From: Tachypleus tridentatus
Taxonomy: Eukaryota; Arthropoda; Merostomata; Xiphosura; Limulidae
Length of the DNA stretch: 64,000 nt
Reading direction: 5' to 3'
NCBI RefSeq assembly: GCF_004210375.1
Contig: NC_134830.1
Location: 66,070,326-66,134,325, forward strand
The position numbers and the translations under genes were made by a program. Each line of letters opens with the position of its first letter. Within the stretch, counting starts at the first letter, position 1. The notes below the pieces were generated by a model. The model did not search any database. It was not told the DNA's origin and was given only the letters and a program-made list of their open reading frames with translations. Shown piece after piece: positions 26,958 to 37,536 of the stretch.

Positions 26958-27146
26958 TCGTTTAAAATGTTTAGATTGCGTAAACTTTTAGGTTTAGAAT
27001 ATTTATGCTGTTTGAATAAATCCATCTCTTTACGTTTAGAGTCTCTAGATTGCATAAATGAGTCCAAACTTTCACGTCTAGAATATTTATATTGTTTGAA
27101 TAAATCCATCTCTCAACGTTTAGAGTGTTTACATTGCATAACAACT
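26958..27146. repeat. 84-bp tandem duplication, about 2.2 copies
   Basis: GAATATTTATRYTGTTTGAA plus TAAATCCATCTCT recurs 84 bp apart (26998 and 27082). Flanking phrases CGTTTAGAGT..AGATTGCAT also recur. It lies directly upstream of the 49-bp array. Confidence 0.8.
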
Positions 27147-27865
27147 TCTACAGTATATGATGAGTTAGCCACTTTTTGTTCTTCTAATACACACTTTTAC
27201 AGTGTATAATGGGTTTACAAATCTCTGTTCTTCTAATACACACTCCTACCGTATATAATGGGTTAGCAACTTTCTGTTATTCTAATACGCACTTCTACAG
27301 TATATAATGGGTTAATAACTTTCCTTTCTTCTAATACACACTCCTATCGTATATAATGGGTTAGCAACTTTCTGTTATTCTAATACACACTTCTACAGTA
27401 TATAATGGGTTAATAACTTTCCGTTCTTCTAATACACACTCCTATCGTATATAATGGGTTAGCAACTTTCTGTTCTTCTATTACACACTCCTATTGTATA
27501 TAATGGGTTAGCAACTTTCTGTTATTTTAATACACACTTCTACAATATATAATGGGTTAATAACTTTCCGTTCTTCTAATACACACTCCTATCGTATATA
27601 ATGGGTTAGCAACTTTCTGTTATTCTAATACACACTTCTACAGTATATAATGGGTTAATAACTTTCAGTTCTTCTAATACACACTCCTATCGTATATAAT
27701 GGGTTAGCAACTTTCTGTTATTCTAATACACACTTCTACAGTATATAATGGGTTAATAACTTTCAGTTCTTCTAATACACACTCCTATCGTATATAATGG
27801 GTTAGCAACTTCCTGCTCTTCTAATACACACTCCTACAGCATATGACGGATTAGCAAATTTCTGG
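27147..27865. repeat. 49-bp minisatellite, about 15 copies, two alternating subtypes
   Basis: The unit contains TATATAATGGGTTA, and this occurs every 49 bp. Subtype 1 has CACTCCTATCG...GGGTTAGCAACTTTCTG. Subtype 2 has CACTTCTACAG...GGGTTAATAACTTTC. They mostly alternate, giving a 98-bp higher-order unit in the middle. The edge copies are the most diverged. Confidence 0.95.
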
Positions 27866-28818
27866 AACAGAAAGACCTTAAGCGAATAAAATGAGTGGCC
27901 AACATGCTTACCGAACGCGAATCACATTAAACATGTATCTTAATATACTACGAAGATGATTCTCCGAGTTTGTGCACTAATATAATTTCTGTTGTAGGAG
28001 TGGTTCATATTATTTTAATGTGTCACTCAATTTACGCTTGCCACGTTTCTAAAATATTTGTGTTTGTGTCCGAAGTGGATATTCACCTGACCCTTACTGA
28101 CATTTGGTTTCTGGTCATATATTTAACAACAAAATCTGCATATCTTTATATACACTCGCGACTGTGCACTCTAATAGGAGAAGTGGATACTCGTATATCT
28201 AAGCATATGAGTAATAATCAGGGGTATGTTTAGTATGTAAACCCGCCCAGCAGTGTCAGTGACATTATTTAATAACAGTGATTGTGCCTAGGATTACTGT
28301 GTAAAAAGTTGAACTTTGTTACACATATAACGTATAGAAATCTTCAGTTATCTTAAGCAGTTTATTTCGGATTGTTTTTGTACGAGAGTTTGATTGCTTA
28401 CTGTAACAATCTTTCTGCCAAACCTCTATATAAAAATACAAAAGTTCTGGTTTCAGATTTATATATATATATATATATATACGTACCTATGAAAATATTA
28501 AAGACCTTTAGCACATAGTAGAACTAAAGTATATGAAATTTAATATGCTTTAACACATTAATACAAATTACACAAGGTTCAATCCTCCGTTTCCTTTCAA
28601 CACTAACCTCAATCTGTTTACGTTAACACCAATATCGTCAACACGATACGCTGAACCCCATTTTTTTTGTTAGTGTTTTTAACCACGTCCTGTTTTGCCG
28701 TTTTATTTTACCACTGACAACGAAAATACCAGTAACATATTTTAGTTAGTTTGATTTATTTGTATTCGTTTTTTCACTAGCTTTAATTTCTGCTTTAAGA
28801 GGTCTGAACGGAAGTTTG
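27866..28818. other. AT-rich intergenic, nothing recognised
   Basis: Includes a (TA)n run at 28460-28481. The open frame at 27970-28233 has no recognisable domain. Confidence 0.5.
28460..28481. repeat. (TA)n microsatellite
   Basis: Eleven TA units, the longest clean TA run seen here. Confidence 0.9.
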
Positions 28819-29005
28819 TCGGAGCCTTTTGGTCAGGACGCGTCGACTCCAAATCTGTAGGTCGCGAATTCGAATCCATTCACCGAAAAAGCTCGCCATT
28901 TCAGTCGTTGGCGGTGGGTGGTGGAGGTTACTAACTACTCTAACTCCAGTTTATCACTTTAAATTATGAATGGCTGGAGATGGTAGTTTTTCACGAAGTT
29001 AAATG
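28819..29005 (+). mobile_element. Degenerate SINE-A with internal deletion
   Basis: GGTCAGGACGCGTCGACTCC head, GCGAATTCGAATCCATTCAC (box B), GCTCGCCATTTCAGTCGTTGG fused directly to GCGGTGGGTGG. About 70 bp of the core is missing. Confidence 0.7.
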
Positions 29006-29166
29006 AATGCCACTGGTAACTCCTGCACTCATAATAAATAACCATATTTGAAAACCGCTTTCATTAGAACGATAATCTATCTGGGTCAAGTTCTTAATAA
29101 TTTACAGTTAGATAACTTATTGATTTCAACTCTAAATATAGAGAAAGCTATACCTTCATTCACCCA

Positions 29167-29250
29167 CCCTCTCCAGTGGTATATTGGTAGATACAGCACA
29201 GGTAACTCATTCAGTAGTTATGTGCTTAATAAACAAACAAACAAATCTAC
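29167..29250 (+). mobile_element. SINE-B with internal deletion
   Basis: CCTCTCCAGTGGTATATTGG head, a collapsed middle (AGATACAGCACAGGTAACTC), then TTATGTGCTTAATAAACAAACAAAC. Confidence 0.6.
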
Positions 29251-29322
29251 CTCTACAGTGTCCCTAAAGCATAGCGCAGATAGCCCTCGTGTAGCTTTGT
29301 GTGAAATTCAAAACAAACTCTA
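29251..29322 (+). mobile_element. SINE-A tail fragment
   Basis: ACAGTGTCCCTAAAGCATAGCGCAGATAGC and CTCGTGTAGCTTTGTGTGAA, immediately after the SINE-B tail, so two SINEs are joined head to tail. Confidence 0.8.
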
Positions 29323-29896
29323 AAGCATAGTTGATATTTAAATCAGTTATTTCATCTGCTCATGAAAATTGAATTATAAAATTCATAATTTGAAATGGAA
29401 TAATTTAACCTTATCAAATCAAGTACAGAGAAATACCGTTGATGATTTGTGATTGTGTTTTAAAGACCTTCCTCTGTGTGACTGTTTGGATTTGTTTGCA
29501 TTTTCAGTCATAAATATGTAAAGTTAGACAAAGTGGGTAAAACCGGTCCTAGAGTATCTGAGCATGATTGTAGTATTAAACCAATCATTTAATAATTGTA
29601 TGTAAATATATATTTCGTATGCTATGTGTAAAACACAACTCAAGTTTTGAAATATTAAATACTATTACTTTTCTTTATAAAGTACAGTAACAGCTTTTCT
29701 TATTAATTTTTGTTTATAGAATATTTTTGTTAATATATAACGTTTGTGAGGATATGGAAAAGCACAGAATTAATATTAAATGTGATCTACAATATGTCCG
29801 TTTGTCAATAGGAAATAGTGTAATACGAGAGTATGAATACATGTGAGAAGGTTTTGTAAATTGCTGAGCTATTAAAATTAAAATTTCTACAACTTA
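29323..29896. other. AT-rich intergenic, nothing recognised
   Basis: No repeat or coding evidence up to the Tc1 relic. Confidence 0.5.
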
Positions 29897-30889
29897 CACT
29901 CTTGTGCAAATTAATTGAAACAAGACGGAAAATTACAATTTTTTCAATTTTTTGCGTTTTATTTTAGAGAATCCAAAAATTACTCACAAAATAATACATG
30001 ATATGACCGCCTTTATTTTTCAGATCATTAATCCGCTTTGGCATCGAGTCCACGAGTTGACTGCAATCTTTACTAATTTTTGGATCGTGGTACCACACCT
30101 CAATTGTGGGCTCAATTAGCTTATCTTTCGTAGTACAGTCTTTTCCCAAAAGTCGTTCTTTACAAATCGCTCAAAGATTTTCAATAGGATTTTAGTCCGG
30201 AGAGTGTCCAGGCCAGTCCAGCACCTTTATTCGCGTTGTATTCATAAAATTCTTCACAAGTTTCGATATATGGCACGGAACCAGATCTTGCTGAAAAATA
30301 TCAGATTCATCTGGAAATCTCTTTTTCAATTTTGGAACGACTCTTCTCTGCAAAACTTCGATGTACTGTGGTCCTCGCATCATACCTTCTACGATATGTA
30401 AGCCTCCGACGCCATAGTAGCTGAAAAAGCCCCAAAACATCTTCTTCAAAGGATGTTTTACAAACTGATTGATGTGAAATTCTCAAAGTTTCTCACATGG
30501 AGATCTGCAAACATGCAGACTTCTTTGACCCTGTACGAAGAAATGAGTCTCGTCACTGAATAACACCTTCCTCCATTATTCTTGCGTCCAGTTGTGTATT
30601 TCAGATCCCATTGATACCGTTTTTTCTTCATTGAGTTGGTAAGAAGTTGTTTTTTGACTGGTTTCCTTGCCCTTCTAACGCAATTTCGAATGATGTAATA
30701 TTATTCAAAATTTCGTCATATATCTCAAAAATAGATCGACCGTATTGCAAAACACAGCTAATGATGCTGTCTGTGTGAAAAAAAAAATGACTATTAAAGG
30801 AAATCAGCAGGTCCAGCGAGTCTACACCGGCAGCCATGCTGAAAATATTGTAAAATGACCATTTGTTTCAATTAATTTGAACAAGGGTG
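29897..30889 (-). mobile_element. Tc1-type DNA transposon relic with TIRs and TA duplications
   Basis: Terminal inverted repeats of about 27 bp: left CACTCTTGTGCAAATTAATT and right, inverted, CACCCTTGTTCAAATTAATT, both continuing GAAACAA. Both ends are flanked by TA (29895-29896 and 30890-30891), the Tc1/mariner target duplication. The element is 993 bp, shorter than the 1.3-1.7 kb usual for Tc1 elements, because the N-terminal part of the transposase is largely missing. It cannot be autonomous. Confidence 0.93.
29964..30840 (-). pseudogene. Tc1-like transposase (DD34E), decayed
   Basis: Reading on the minus strand, one frame carries the DDE catalytic core of Tc1 transposases. The first Asp is in FSDETHF near 30540-30560, the second in FQQDLVPCH near 30270-30300, and the Glu in NPIEN near 30176-30190. 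There are 34 positions between the second Asp and the Glu, as in the Tc1 (DD34E) group. Family phrases such as WGFFSYYGVG, RRVVPKLKKRFP, VLDWPG and LVDSMPKRI are intact. The frame is broken by a TGA between FSDETHF and the second Asp, a TAA right before NPIEN (30192) and a TGA just after it (30171-30173). The DNA-binding helix-turn-helix half is absent or scrambled; a short open frame at 30628-30837 starts with MAAGVDSLDLL in another phase. It is a dead copy. Confidence 0.92.
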
Positions 30890-30988
30890 TAACTTTTCTC
30901 ACCGTGTTTTCGGTCATTTTTTCCAGTATGTAAATTTGTAATTGTAGTGTTACTTTAGTACAAGTACACTTGTTCACAACAAAAACAC

Positions 30989-31105
30989 TTGTTTGTTTGT
31001 TTTACTGCAAAGCCACATTTATCTCTCTATTGTGTTCACCGCTGGGAATCGATGCGTAGATTTTAGGGTTGTAAATCCGTAAGTATACCGTGGTCCTCAC
31101 GAGCG
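30989..31105 (-). mobile_element. SINE-C copy
   Basis: GTTTGTTTGTTTTACTGCAA tail, AAGCCACATTTATC, GAATCGATGCGTAGATTTTA and TAAATCCGTAAGTATACCG in reverse order. Confidence 0.8.
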
Positions 31106-31201
31106 CAACGTATTTATAATTATCATATTTTTGTATTATAATTCATTTTTACATCAAAGATTATCACTAAATGGAATAAAGGCTCCTCTTCATAAGTGTT
31201 G

Positions 31202-31330
31202 CCCCCCAGTGGCTCAGCGGTATGTCTGCGGATTTACAACGCTAAAAAGCGGATTTCGATCCCCGTGGTGAGCAGAGTACAGATAGCCCATTGTGTAGCT
31301 TTGTGCTTAATTCGAAACAACAACAACAAC
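31202..31330 (+). mobile_element. SINE-B, full length
   Basis: Head CCCCCCAGTGGCTCAGCGG with box A, ACAACGCTAAAAAGCGGATT, box B-like TTTCGATCCCC, GATAGCCCATTGTGTAGC, and a CAACAACAAC tail in place of CAAACAAAC. Confidence 0.9.
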
Positions 31331-32360
31331 ATCATAAGTGTTTTTTAATTAAACATATTTTCTTGAAACTAATATACTTGCAAAGAGTGAGCAACTTAGT
31401 TACATATAACAAGTAACAAATAACCATGAAACGTATTGTTGCCTGGACGTGCTTTGCAGTCACTATGAGAAAAGAAAAACTCTATAAACTTGATAGATGA
31501 AGTGAAGACAGTATAGATTAAACCGGACCTCCCTGGAACTTAGACTTCAAAATTAAACAATTTTCAGAATATTAAGTTTACTTGTAAAATATCTATGGAA
31601 AATAAGTGTAAAAGCTAAAAACTGATCAAGCAATTAAAGTTTTCTTAAAGTGAAGTTGATATAAGAAACAATAATATCAATCAAGAAAAAAACTAAGAAA
31701 CTACACTGCTCAAGTGTTTACTCAAATACCAGGTTTTAAGGCTTCTGGATTGAAAAAAAAAAGCCTGCATTATTGTTGGTGAATTTACTTTGTATGACGT
31801 AGGTCTTAAAAGTGTTAATGGCTGTCGATATTATCTTGCCTACCGACATCTGAGCGATACATTGATTCCTATTTTGACAGCGTTAGCCATATTCAAATGC
31901 ATAACACGTTACAATGAGTGCATTACTTAACAGTAATTGAAATTTGTTTGGCAATCCAGTAAGCAGCAGTGTTTTGTTCTACATTAGTATTCGATGCTAA
32001 TGAATTGACCCAAAGGTAAGTCATTTCAGAAGTAACAGGAAAATCGATGGTTTGACTAATTTACTAGTAAATGGCAATGCTACGTGACTGAAGAATAAAT
32101 TAAGTTGAACAATCAAATAAAAAACACAAAAACCAGAATCTCACAAAGAAAACAAAAGTGGTTCATTTAACGAGCTCTGTTTGAGGTTCTGCCCAGCGTT
32201 ATCGAGATCAAGACTGAGCACAGGATTCTCAGGATACATTACACCTGAATGGTAAGTTTTACTTTAAAGTTAAAGAAAACCTAAGTCAGTTTTCTACATA
32301 CTCTAACATAAATAATAGTGGTTCTAAATAAAAGTGACTGTAACAAAACAAAACAGGAGA
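31331..32360. other. AT-rich intergenic, nothing recognised
   Basis: No repeat or coding evidence. Confidence 0.5.
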
Positions 32361-32600
32361 GGCTCGGCATGGCCAGGTGGTTAAAGCACTCCGCTCGTAA
32401 TTCGAGGATCACACTAAACATGCTCGCCCTTTCAGCCGTGGGGACGTTATAATGTGACGGTCAATCCCACTATTCGTTGGTAAGAGTAGCCCAAGAGTTG
32501 GCGGTGGGTGGTGATGACTAGTTGTATTCCACTGCTAAATTAGGGACGGCTAGCTCAAGTAGCCTTCGTATAGCTTTGCGCGAAATCCAAAATAAACAAA
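32361..32600 (+). mobile_element. SINE-A lacking box B
   Basis: Head GGCTCGGCATGGCCAGGTGG and CTCGTAATTCGAGGATC are present, but the next bases are ACACTAAACATGCTCGCCC. The CGCGGGTTCGAATCCCCGTC segment is gone, so the internal pol III promoter is incomplete. Confidence 0.92.
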
Positions 32601-32676
32601 CTTATTTATAAATTTTGAGTATGTTTTTAGCTGAAGCATGTACGTTGTTGCCATATGGAATCCTTATTTTATTTTC

Positions 32677-32953
32677 GTGCCTGCATGACCAGGTGGTTAT
32701 GGTGCTTGACATGTAACCTGAAGGTCGCGAGTTCGAATCCCCGTCACATCAAACATGCTCACCCTTTCAGCTGTGGGGTCGTTGTAATGTTACCGTTAAA
32801 CCTACTATTCGTTGGGAAAGAGTAGCCCAAGAGTTGGCAGTGGGTGGTGATGACTAGCCCACCTCTAGCCTTACACTGCTAAATTAGGGACGGCTAGCGC
32901 AGATAGCCCTCGTGTAGCTTTGCGCGAAATTCAAAAGTAAACGAACAAACAAA
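32677..32953 (+). mobile_element. SINE-A, full length
   Basis: Head GTGCCTGCATGACCAGGTGG, anticodon-arm region GACATGTAACCTGAAGG, box B GAGTTCGAATCCCC, complete core and AAACGAACAAACAAA tail. Only about 76 bp from the previous SINE-A, same orientation. Confidence 0.93.
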
Positions 32954-33182
32954 TGAAACAGGACCTTAACAGGAAACCAATCATTCAGAGATCGAATAAA
33001 GTTCAGTTATGACCTTTTAGTTGTATGTTATTCTGAGGCATTTAACTCACTCCTTTAGTTACTAGGGCCCAACAGACCAGAAAGAGTGAAAAATAGGAAG
33101 AATCTTAAAACTTGTGACATTTTTTTGTTGGAATCGGTCAGAAATAGAATTTTAAAATTAACCAACGTCTACGAAAAGAAGG

Positions 33183-33452
33183 TTTGTTTTGAAAATTCGC
33201 ACAAAGCTACTCGAGGGCTATCTGTGCTAGCCGTCCCTAATTTAGCAGTGTAAGACTAGAGGGAAGGCAGCTAGTCATCACCACCCACCGTCAACTCTTG
33301 GGCTACTCTTTTACCAACGAATAGTGGGATTGACCGTCACATTATACACCCCCACGGCTGGGAGGGCGAGCATGTTTAGCGCGACGCGGGCGCGAACCCG
33401 CGACCCTCGGATTACGAGTCGCACGCCTTACGCGCTTGCCCATGCCGGGCCA
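33183..33452 (-). mobile_element. SINE-A, full length, young-looking
   Basis: TTTGTTTTGAAAATTCGCAC tail to CCCATGCCGGGCCA head, with box B CGGGCGCGAACCCGC. Belongs to the GC-rich-head subgroup of 21543 and 62309. Confidence 0.94.
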
Positions 33453-33555
33453 CGAAAAGAAGGAACAAGGGAATTTTTTATAATTGAGAATCAAATTTAT
33501 ATAAGTGTTGATTTATGACGAAATGAACCACAAGTCTCAACATAATGTAATTTAC

Positions 33556-33680
33556 GTTTTGTTGTTTGTTTGCACTTAAGCATAAAGCTTCATAATGTGT
33601 TATCTGTGCTCTGCCCACTAAGGGTTATTGAAATCCGGTTTCTAGCGTTGTAAGATCGAAGACATATCGCTTTCCCACTT
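33556..33680 (-). mobile_element. SINE-B copy
   Basis: GTTTGTTTGCACTTAAGC tail, TAATGTGTTATCTGTGCTCTG, TTGAAATCCGGTTTCTAGCG, then a decayed head. Confidence 0.82.
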
Positions 33681-33728
33681 TGTGTTCTGTATGAGCCACT
33701 TTGTTATTTTTCTAATATAATCATCGTT

Positions 33729-33922
33729 TAAGTAAACATTTTCACTCGGTTGAAAAAGGTTTACTTTTGTGCATGATGAAAGGTAAACACCCAGTTGATA
33801 AAAGGTATACATTTGAGTCTGGGAAGAGAATATCCAGTTGATAAAAGGTGTAGTTTTGAGCCTGGTGGAAAGTGAACACCCGGTTGATAGAAGGTGTGGT
33901 GCTGGATCTAATAGAAGGTTTT
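33729..33922. repeat. ~45-bp minisatellite, about 4 copies
   Basis: Units begin GGTTGATAAAAGGTRTA and end GGAAAGTGAACACCC or similar. They are about 43-46 bp and strongly diverged. Confidence 0.75.
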
Positions 33923-34648
33923 CAGACAACTAATTGCAAACAAATCGTAAGAACCCTAATTTTCTTTATTTTTACTGGAAACGACGTGACATAAATTAAT
34001 TATATAGGAAAATATGAAAACATGGACACTTACACATACATACACACACATGAAATGCATTTAAGTGGTTTTCATTCTTTGCCCGAAAAGTTCGTTTTTC
34101 AAATGTCTAGTAATTTAATCAGAAAGGAAATTAACATTCTCGTTTTTAGCTGATTATCTTTCAGTTTATTTACTCTCGGTTGATAGTTCACGATACTGCC
34201 AGTTTTGTAACGAATTGACCTGTAGGGCGTGTTTACTGGATTTCGAGCTCGCAAGTTCTCTTGCATATGCCTAAAGTGTGAAAGAATTAAACCAACCAAT
34301 GAAAAGTCACAAAAAAACTTGCTAACCAGCTTTCAACATAATAATAGCCTACGGTTACAGCGGTTTATGCTATTAAAATATATATAAACAACCAAGTTTG
34401 TCTTGTTTTTGTAATGTAAAAAAACTGATCCCGGACTTAAAGAACATATTTTTTATCTTGTTTCTATGGTGTGAAATAGAAATATGCTTTGTACATTTCA
34501 AATATTATAAGACATGATAAGCTGGACATACGCAGGAAGTAAGTTTTGTTCAATTTTATTGGAAGGTGGGGTTTGAAGATATAAAAAGGTTAATATCACC
34601 TGTTTATGATATAAATGGAATGTGGAGATGTAATTTTAAATTGAAAAT
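33923..34648. other. AT-rich intergenic, nothing recognised
   Basis: Short CA run near 34036-34050. No coding or repeat evidence. Confidence 0.5.
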
Positions 34649-34862
34649 GGCCCAGCACGAACAGATGGTTAGAGCACTCGAATCGCAATCTGAGGGTCAC
34701 GGGTTCCAATACCTGTCACACCAAACTTGCTCGCCGGTTCAGCCGTTGGGGTGTTATAATGTTACTGTCAATCCTACTATTCGTTGGCAAAAGAGTAGCC
34801 CAAAAGTTGGCGATAGGTAATGTTTCTTTGTTTTTTTGAATTTCGCACAAAGCTACTCGGGA
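34649..34862 (+). mobile_element. SINE-A truncated, with an inverted tail piece
   Basis: Head GGCCCAGCACGAACAGATGG, CGAATCGCAATCTGAGGGTC, box B GGGTTCCAATACC, core to AAAAGTTGGCGATAGG. At 34828-34862 GAATTTCGCACAAAGCTACTC is a SINE-A tail in the opposite orientation, so the copy is rearranged or two copies are joined. Confidence 0.88.
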
Positions 34863-35403
34863 GGTACTCGGGAAAACTGTGTTTTACTATATAATCGTTA
34901 TGATACGCTACTAAAACTTCTATTCTAAAAGGCTAATATAATGTTTAAGAAACTTTTCGTTTTTGACGGGTTAATGTTTTTATTTCTATTCATGAACTGC
35001 CTGTTGTTCTTATACTTAATTAAACTGTTTAACATAGGGAAGTAAGCTCTAAATATTATATGCTTTGATTTAGTTTTAGTTTGTTTATTTATAAGTCTTA
35101 TAGAGTTTCTGACACATAGACCATTGTTAGTGAAATTATATTATTTCAAATATAATAAGCATGATGCTGAACGTGTACGAAAAATTCAAATGAACATAAA
35201 ACAATGTTTTATCCAACTGTTGGATCCGCCACAATAAATGTGCCAAGTTACTTTGAAAAACAAATTATAAACACTACATTAATAAGATTGTACTGCAATG
35301 TAAATCTCTATAATAAACTACTAATTCGACAAAATTTGACTTCTGTGATAGATGAGGTGGACTGAGACATGGTTTCTTGAGTGCGGACAATATATAACAC
35401 TTA
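34863..35403. other. AT-rich intergenic, nothing recognised
   Basis: No repeat or coding evidence. Confidence 0.5.
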
Positions 35404-35670
35404 TGTCCGGTATGGCCAGGTGATCAGGGCGTGATCTAATGGATACGAGTTCGAATCCCTGTCACATTAAACATGCTCGCCCTTTAAAACGGAAGGGGCG
35501 TTATAAGTGACGAGCAATCTCACTGTAATTTAGTAAATGAGTATCCCAACAGTTGGCGGTGGATGGTGATGACCAGCTATCTTTCTTTTCGTTTTCCCAC
35601 TGCTAAATTACAAACGACTAGCGCAGATAACCCTCATGTAGCTTTGCGCAAAATTGAAAAACAAAACAAA
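35404..35670 (+). mobile_element. SINE-A with short anticodon arm
   Basis: Head GTCCGGTATGGCCAGGTG, a shortened arm GGGCGTGATCTAATGGATAC, box B GAGTTCGAATCCC, core and CAAAACAAAC tail. Confidence 0.9.
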
Positions 35671-35740
35671 CATAAAACTTATCACACCGAGAGAGTAAAC
35701 TTCCTGTAATACATGTCCAACTGCAGAAGAGGTAGAACAG

Positions 35741-36034
35741 GACCCATATATCTCCAATACAGGATTTGAAATAAAACCCCGATATCTTCAATACAGGATT
35801 TGAAACAGGAACCCTATATATTCAGTACAGGATTTGAAACAAAACCCCTATATCTTCAATACAGGATTTGGAACAGGATCCCTATATCTCTAATACAGGA
35901 TTTGGAACAGGTTTCTTATATATTTACAGTGCAGGATTTGGAACAGGCCCCCTATATCTCCAATGCAGGATTTGGAATAGTCCCCTATATCTCCAATACA
36001 GGATTTGGAATAGTCCCCTATATTTCCAATACAT
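35741..36034. repeat. ~33-37-bp minisatellite, about 8 copies
   Basis: Unit is about CAATACAGGATTTGGAATAG then TCCCCTATATCTC. Length varies from 33 to 37 bp. The left half has GATTTGAAACA, the right half GATTTGGAATAG or GATTTGGAACAGG. Periodic open frames through it are repeat artefacts. Confidence 0.92.
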
Positions 36035-36847
36035 AATTTCCACATCCACTGCGCTCCCATACCCGTGCATTTTGATTTAACAAATTTTAATTGATTATTT
36101 GTCCAAACTAATGGCTAACTATCAACAGATGGATATTCCAAAATGGATTTGTTAGTTGAATAACATTAAAGATTAAGGTAAGAAAACAGGTGTTAATTTA
36201 ATCTGATGTTTCAATTACTTATTTTCATAATACTTTGTTTGTAGTCCCATCATATCATGACCCCCCATTGCATCAAACAAAAAAAGAAGAAAAGGCTGGC
36301 TACGTAATCAGTCTAATCGTTAAGATTTTTCCGGAACATGTCCCATATCCTTTTATAGTTTCAGCAAGCGTACTTCTGAGAAAATTGGCTCATTTTCAAC
36401 TTTATCACCTCACTAAACTTACATTTTGCTTCCGAGATCGCTATAGCAATATACATACACGTACTATGTTCTCTTGGTGTAAATGTTTAGAGACAATAGA
36501 AATATTTGTCAGCTTGGCTGAATGTCGGATATTTTATAAAGAAGTAAGATTTACAATACCACATAAAACTTGTACATTACATACAAAGACTTAATATTGG
36601 TCTAATTCCAAATCGTAAATTAAACCTTATTTATAAAAGTAAACGACAGAAATGTACACAGGTATTTGTGTATTTGCTTTTGAAACCGTAATGAATACTT
36701 CAGAGACAAATAATGAAAAGCTATTCTCGTAATGAAATTAAACTATAAGATATAGAACGTGAATTATACCTATATGTCACATACAGCATTATTAACAATA
36801 CTATAACTAACAATCAAAAGCCCCCCTCCCCTAAATTTGCTATTTAC
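36035..36847. other. Intergenic; one unassigned open frame
   Basis: A plus-strand frame stays open for 119 codons (36235-36594), beginning at a TTG. It has no recognisable domain or splice context, and coding status is unproven. Confidence 0.35.
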
Positions 36848-36977
36848 CTCCTTTAGGCAACGGAAAAGTATAAGACTGCAGACTTAAACTGCTAGAAATC
36901 GGGTTTTGATACTCGTGGTGGACTGAGCACAGATAGCCTTTTATGTAGCTTTGCGCTTAGTAGTAACAAACAACAAC
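36848..36977 (+). mobile_element. SINE-B copy
   Basis: Decayed head, CTGCTAGAAATCGGGTTTTG, ATACTCGTGGTGGACTGAGC, and a tail running into CAACAACA. Confidence 0.85.
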
Positions 36978-37178
36978 AGGTCCTGCACAACCAGGTAGTT
37001 AAGGCACTCAACTAGTAATCTGAGGATCGTGAGTTCGAATCCCTGTCACACCAAATATGCTCGTCCTTTCAGCCGTAGTGGGGGCATTACTTTGTGACGG
37101 TCAATCTCAGTATTCGTTGGGAACGGCTAGCGCAGATAGCTCTCGTATAGCTTTGCGCGAAATTCTACAAACAAACAA
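36978..37178 (+). mobile_element. SINE-A with ~85-bp core deletion
   Basis: Head AGGTCCTGCACAACCAGG, box B GAGTTCGAATCCC, then TCAGTATTCGTTGG joined directly to GAACGGCTAGCGCAGATAGC. It directly abuts the SINE-B upstream. The deleted segment starts and ends with similar GTTGG/GGGA bases. Confidence 0.92.
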
Positions 37179-37309
37179 CAACAATCTAAAACAGTTGTGA
37201 ATGACAAAGTTTTCATTTTGGAAAAATTGCATAGTTTTGAATGTAACATCAGTTCATAATACACGAATAAACTCCAGCCAAGAGAAATACTCGTGGTAAT
37301 AGTTCGAAT

Positions 37310-37536
37310 GAAGAATTGTTTTTGAAATTTCGCACAAAGCTACTCGAGGGCTATCTGTGATTGCCGTCTCTAATTTTGCAGTGTAAGACCAGAGGGAAGG
37401 CAGCTAGTCATCACCACCCACCACCAACTCTTGGGCTACTCTTTTACCAACGAATAGTGGGATTGACCGTCACGTTATACGTCCCCACGGCTGGGAGGGC
37501 GAGCATGTTTAACGCGACGCGGCCGCGAACCCGCGA
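37310..37536 (-). mobile_element. SINE-A, 5'-truncated at box B
   Basis: Tail to GCGACGCGGCCGCGAACCCGCGA, where the copy stops within the tRNA-like head. Core is close to the young copies. Confidence 0.92.

Noticed and set aside
26867..27209. Open frames on both strands at the 84-bp duplication
   Set aside because: Repeat-derived; peptides simply repeat the duplicated unit.
35800..36080. Two open frames with repeating YISNTGFG-like peptides
   Set aside because: Direct translation of the minisatellite in two frames, so a product of repeat length rather than selection.
36235..36594. 119-codon plus-strand open frame
   Set aside because: No recognised domain, start is a TTG, no splice or promoter context; kept only as a note.
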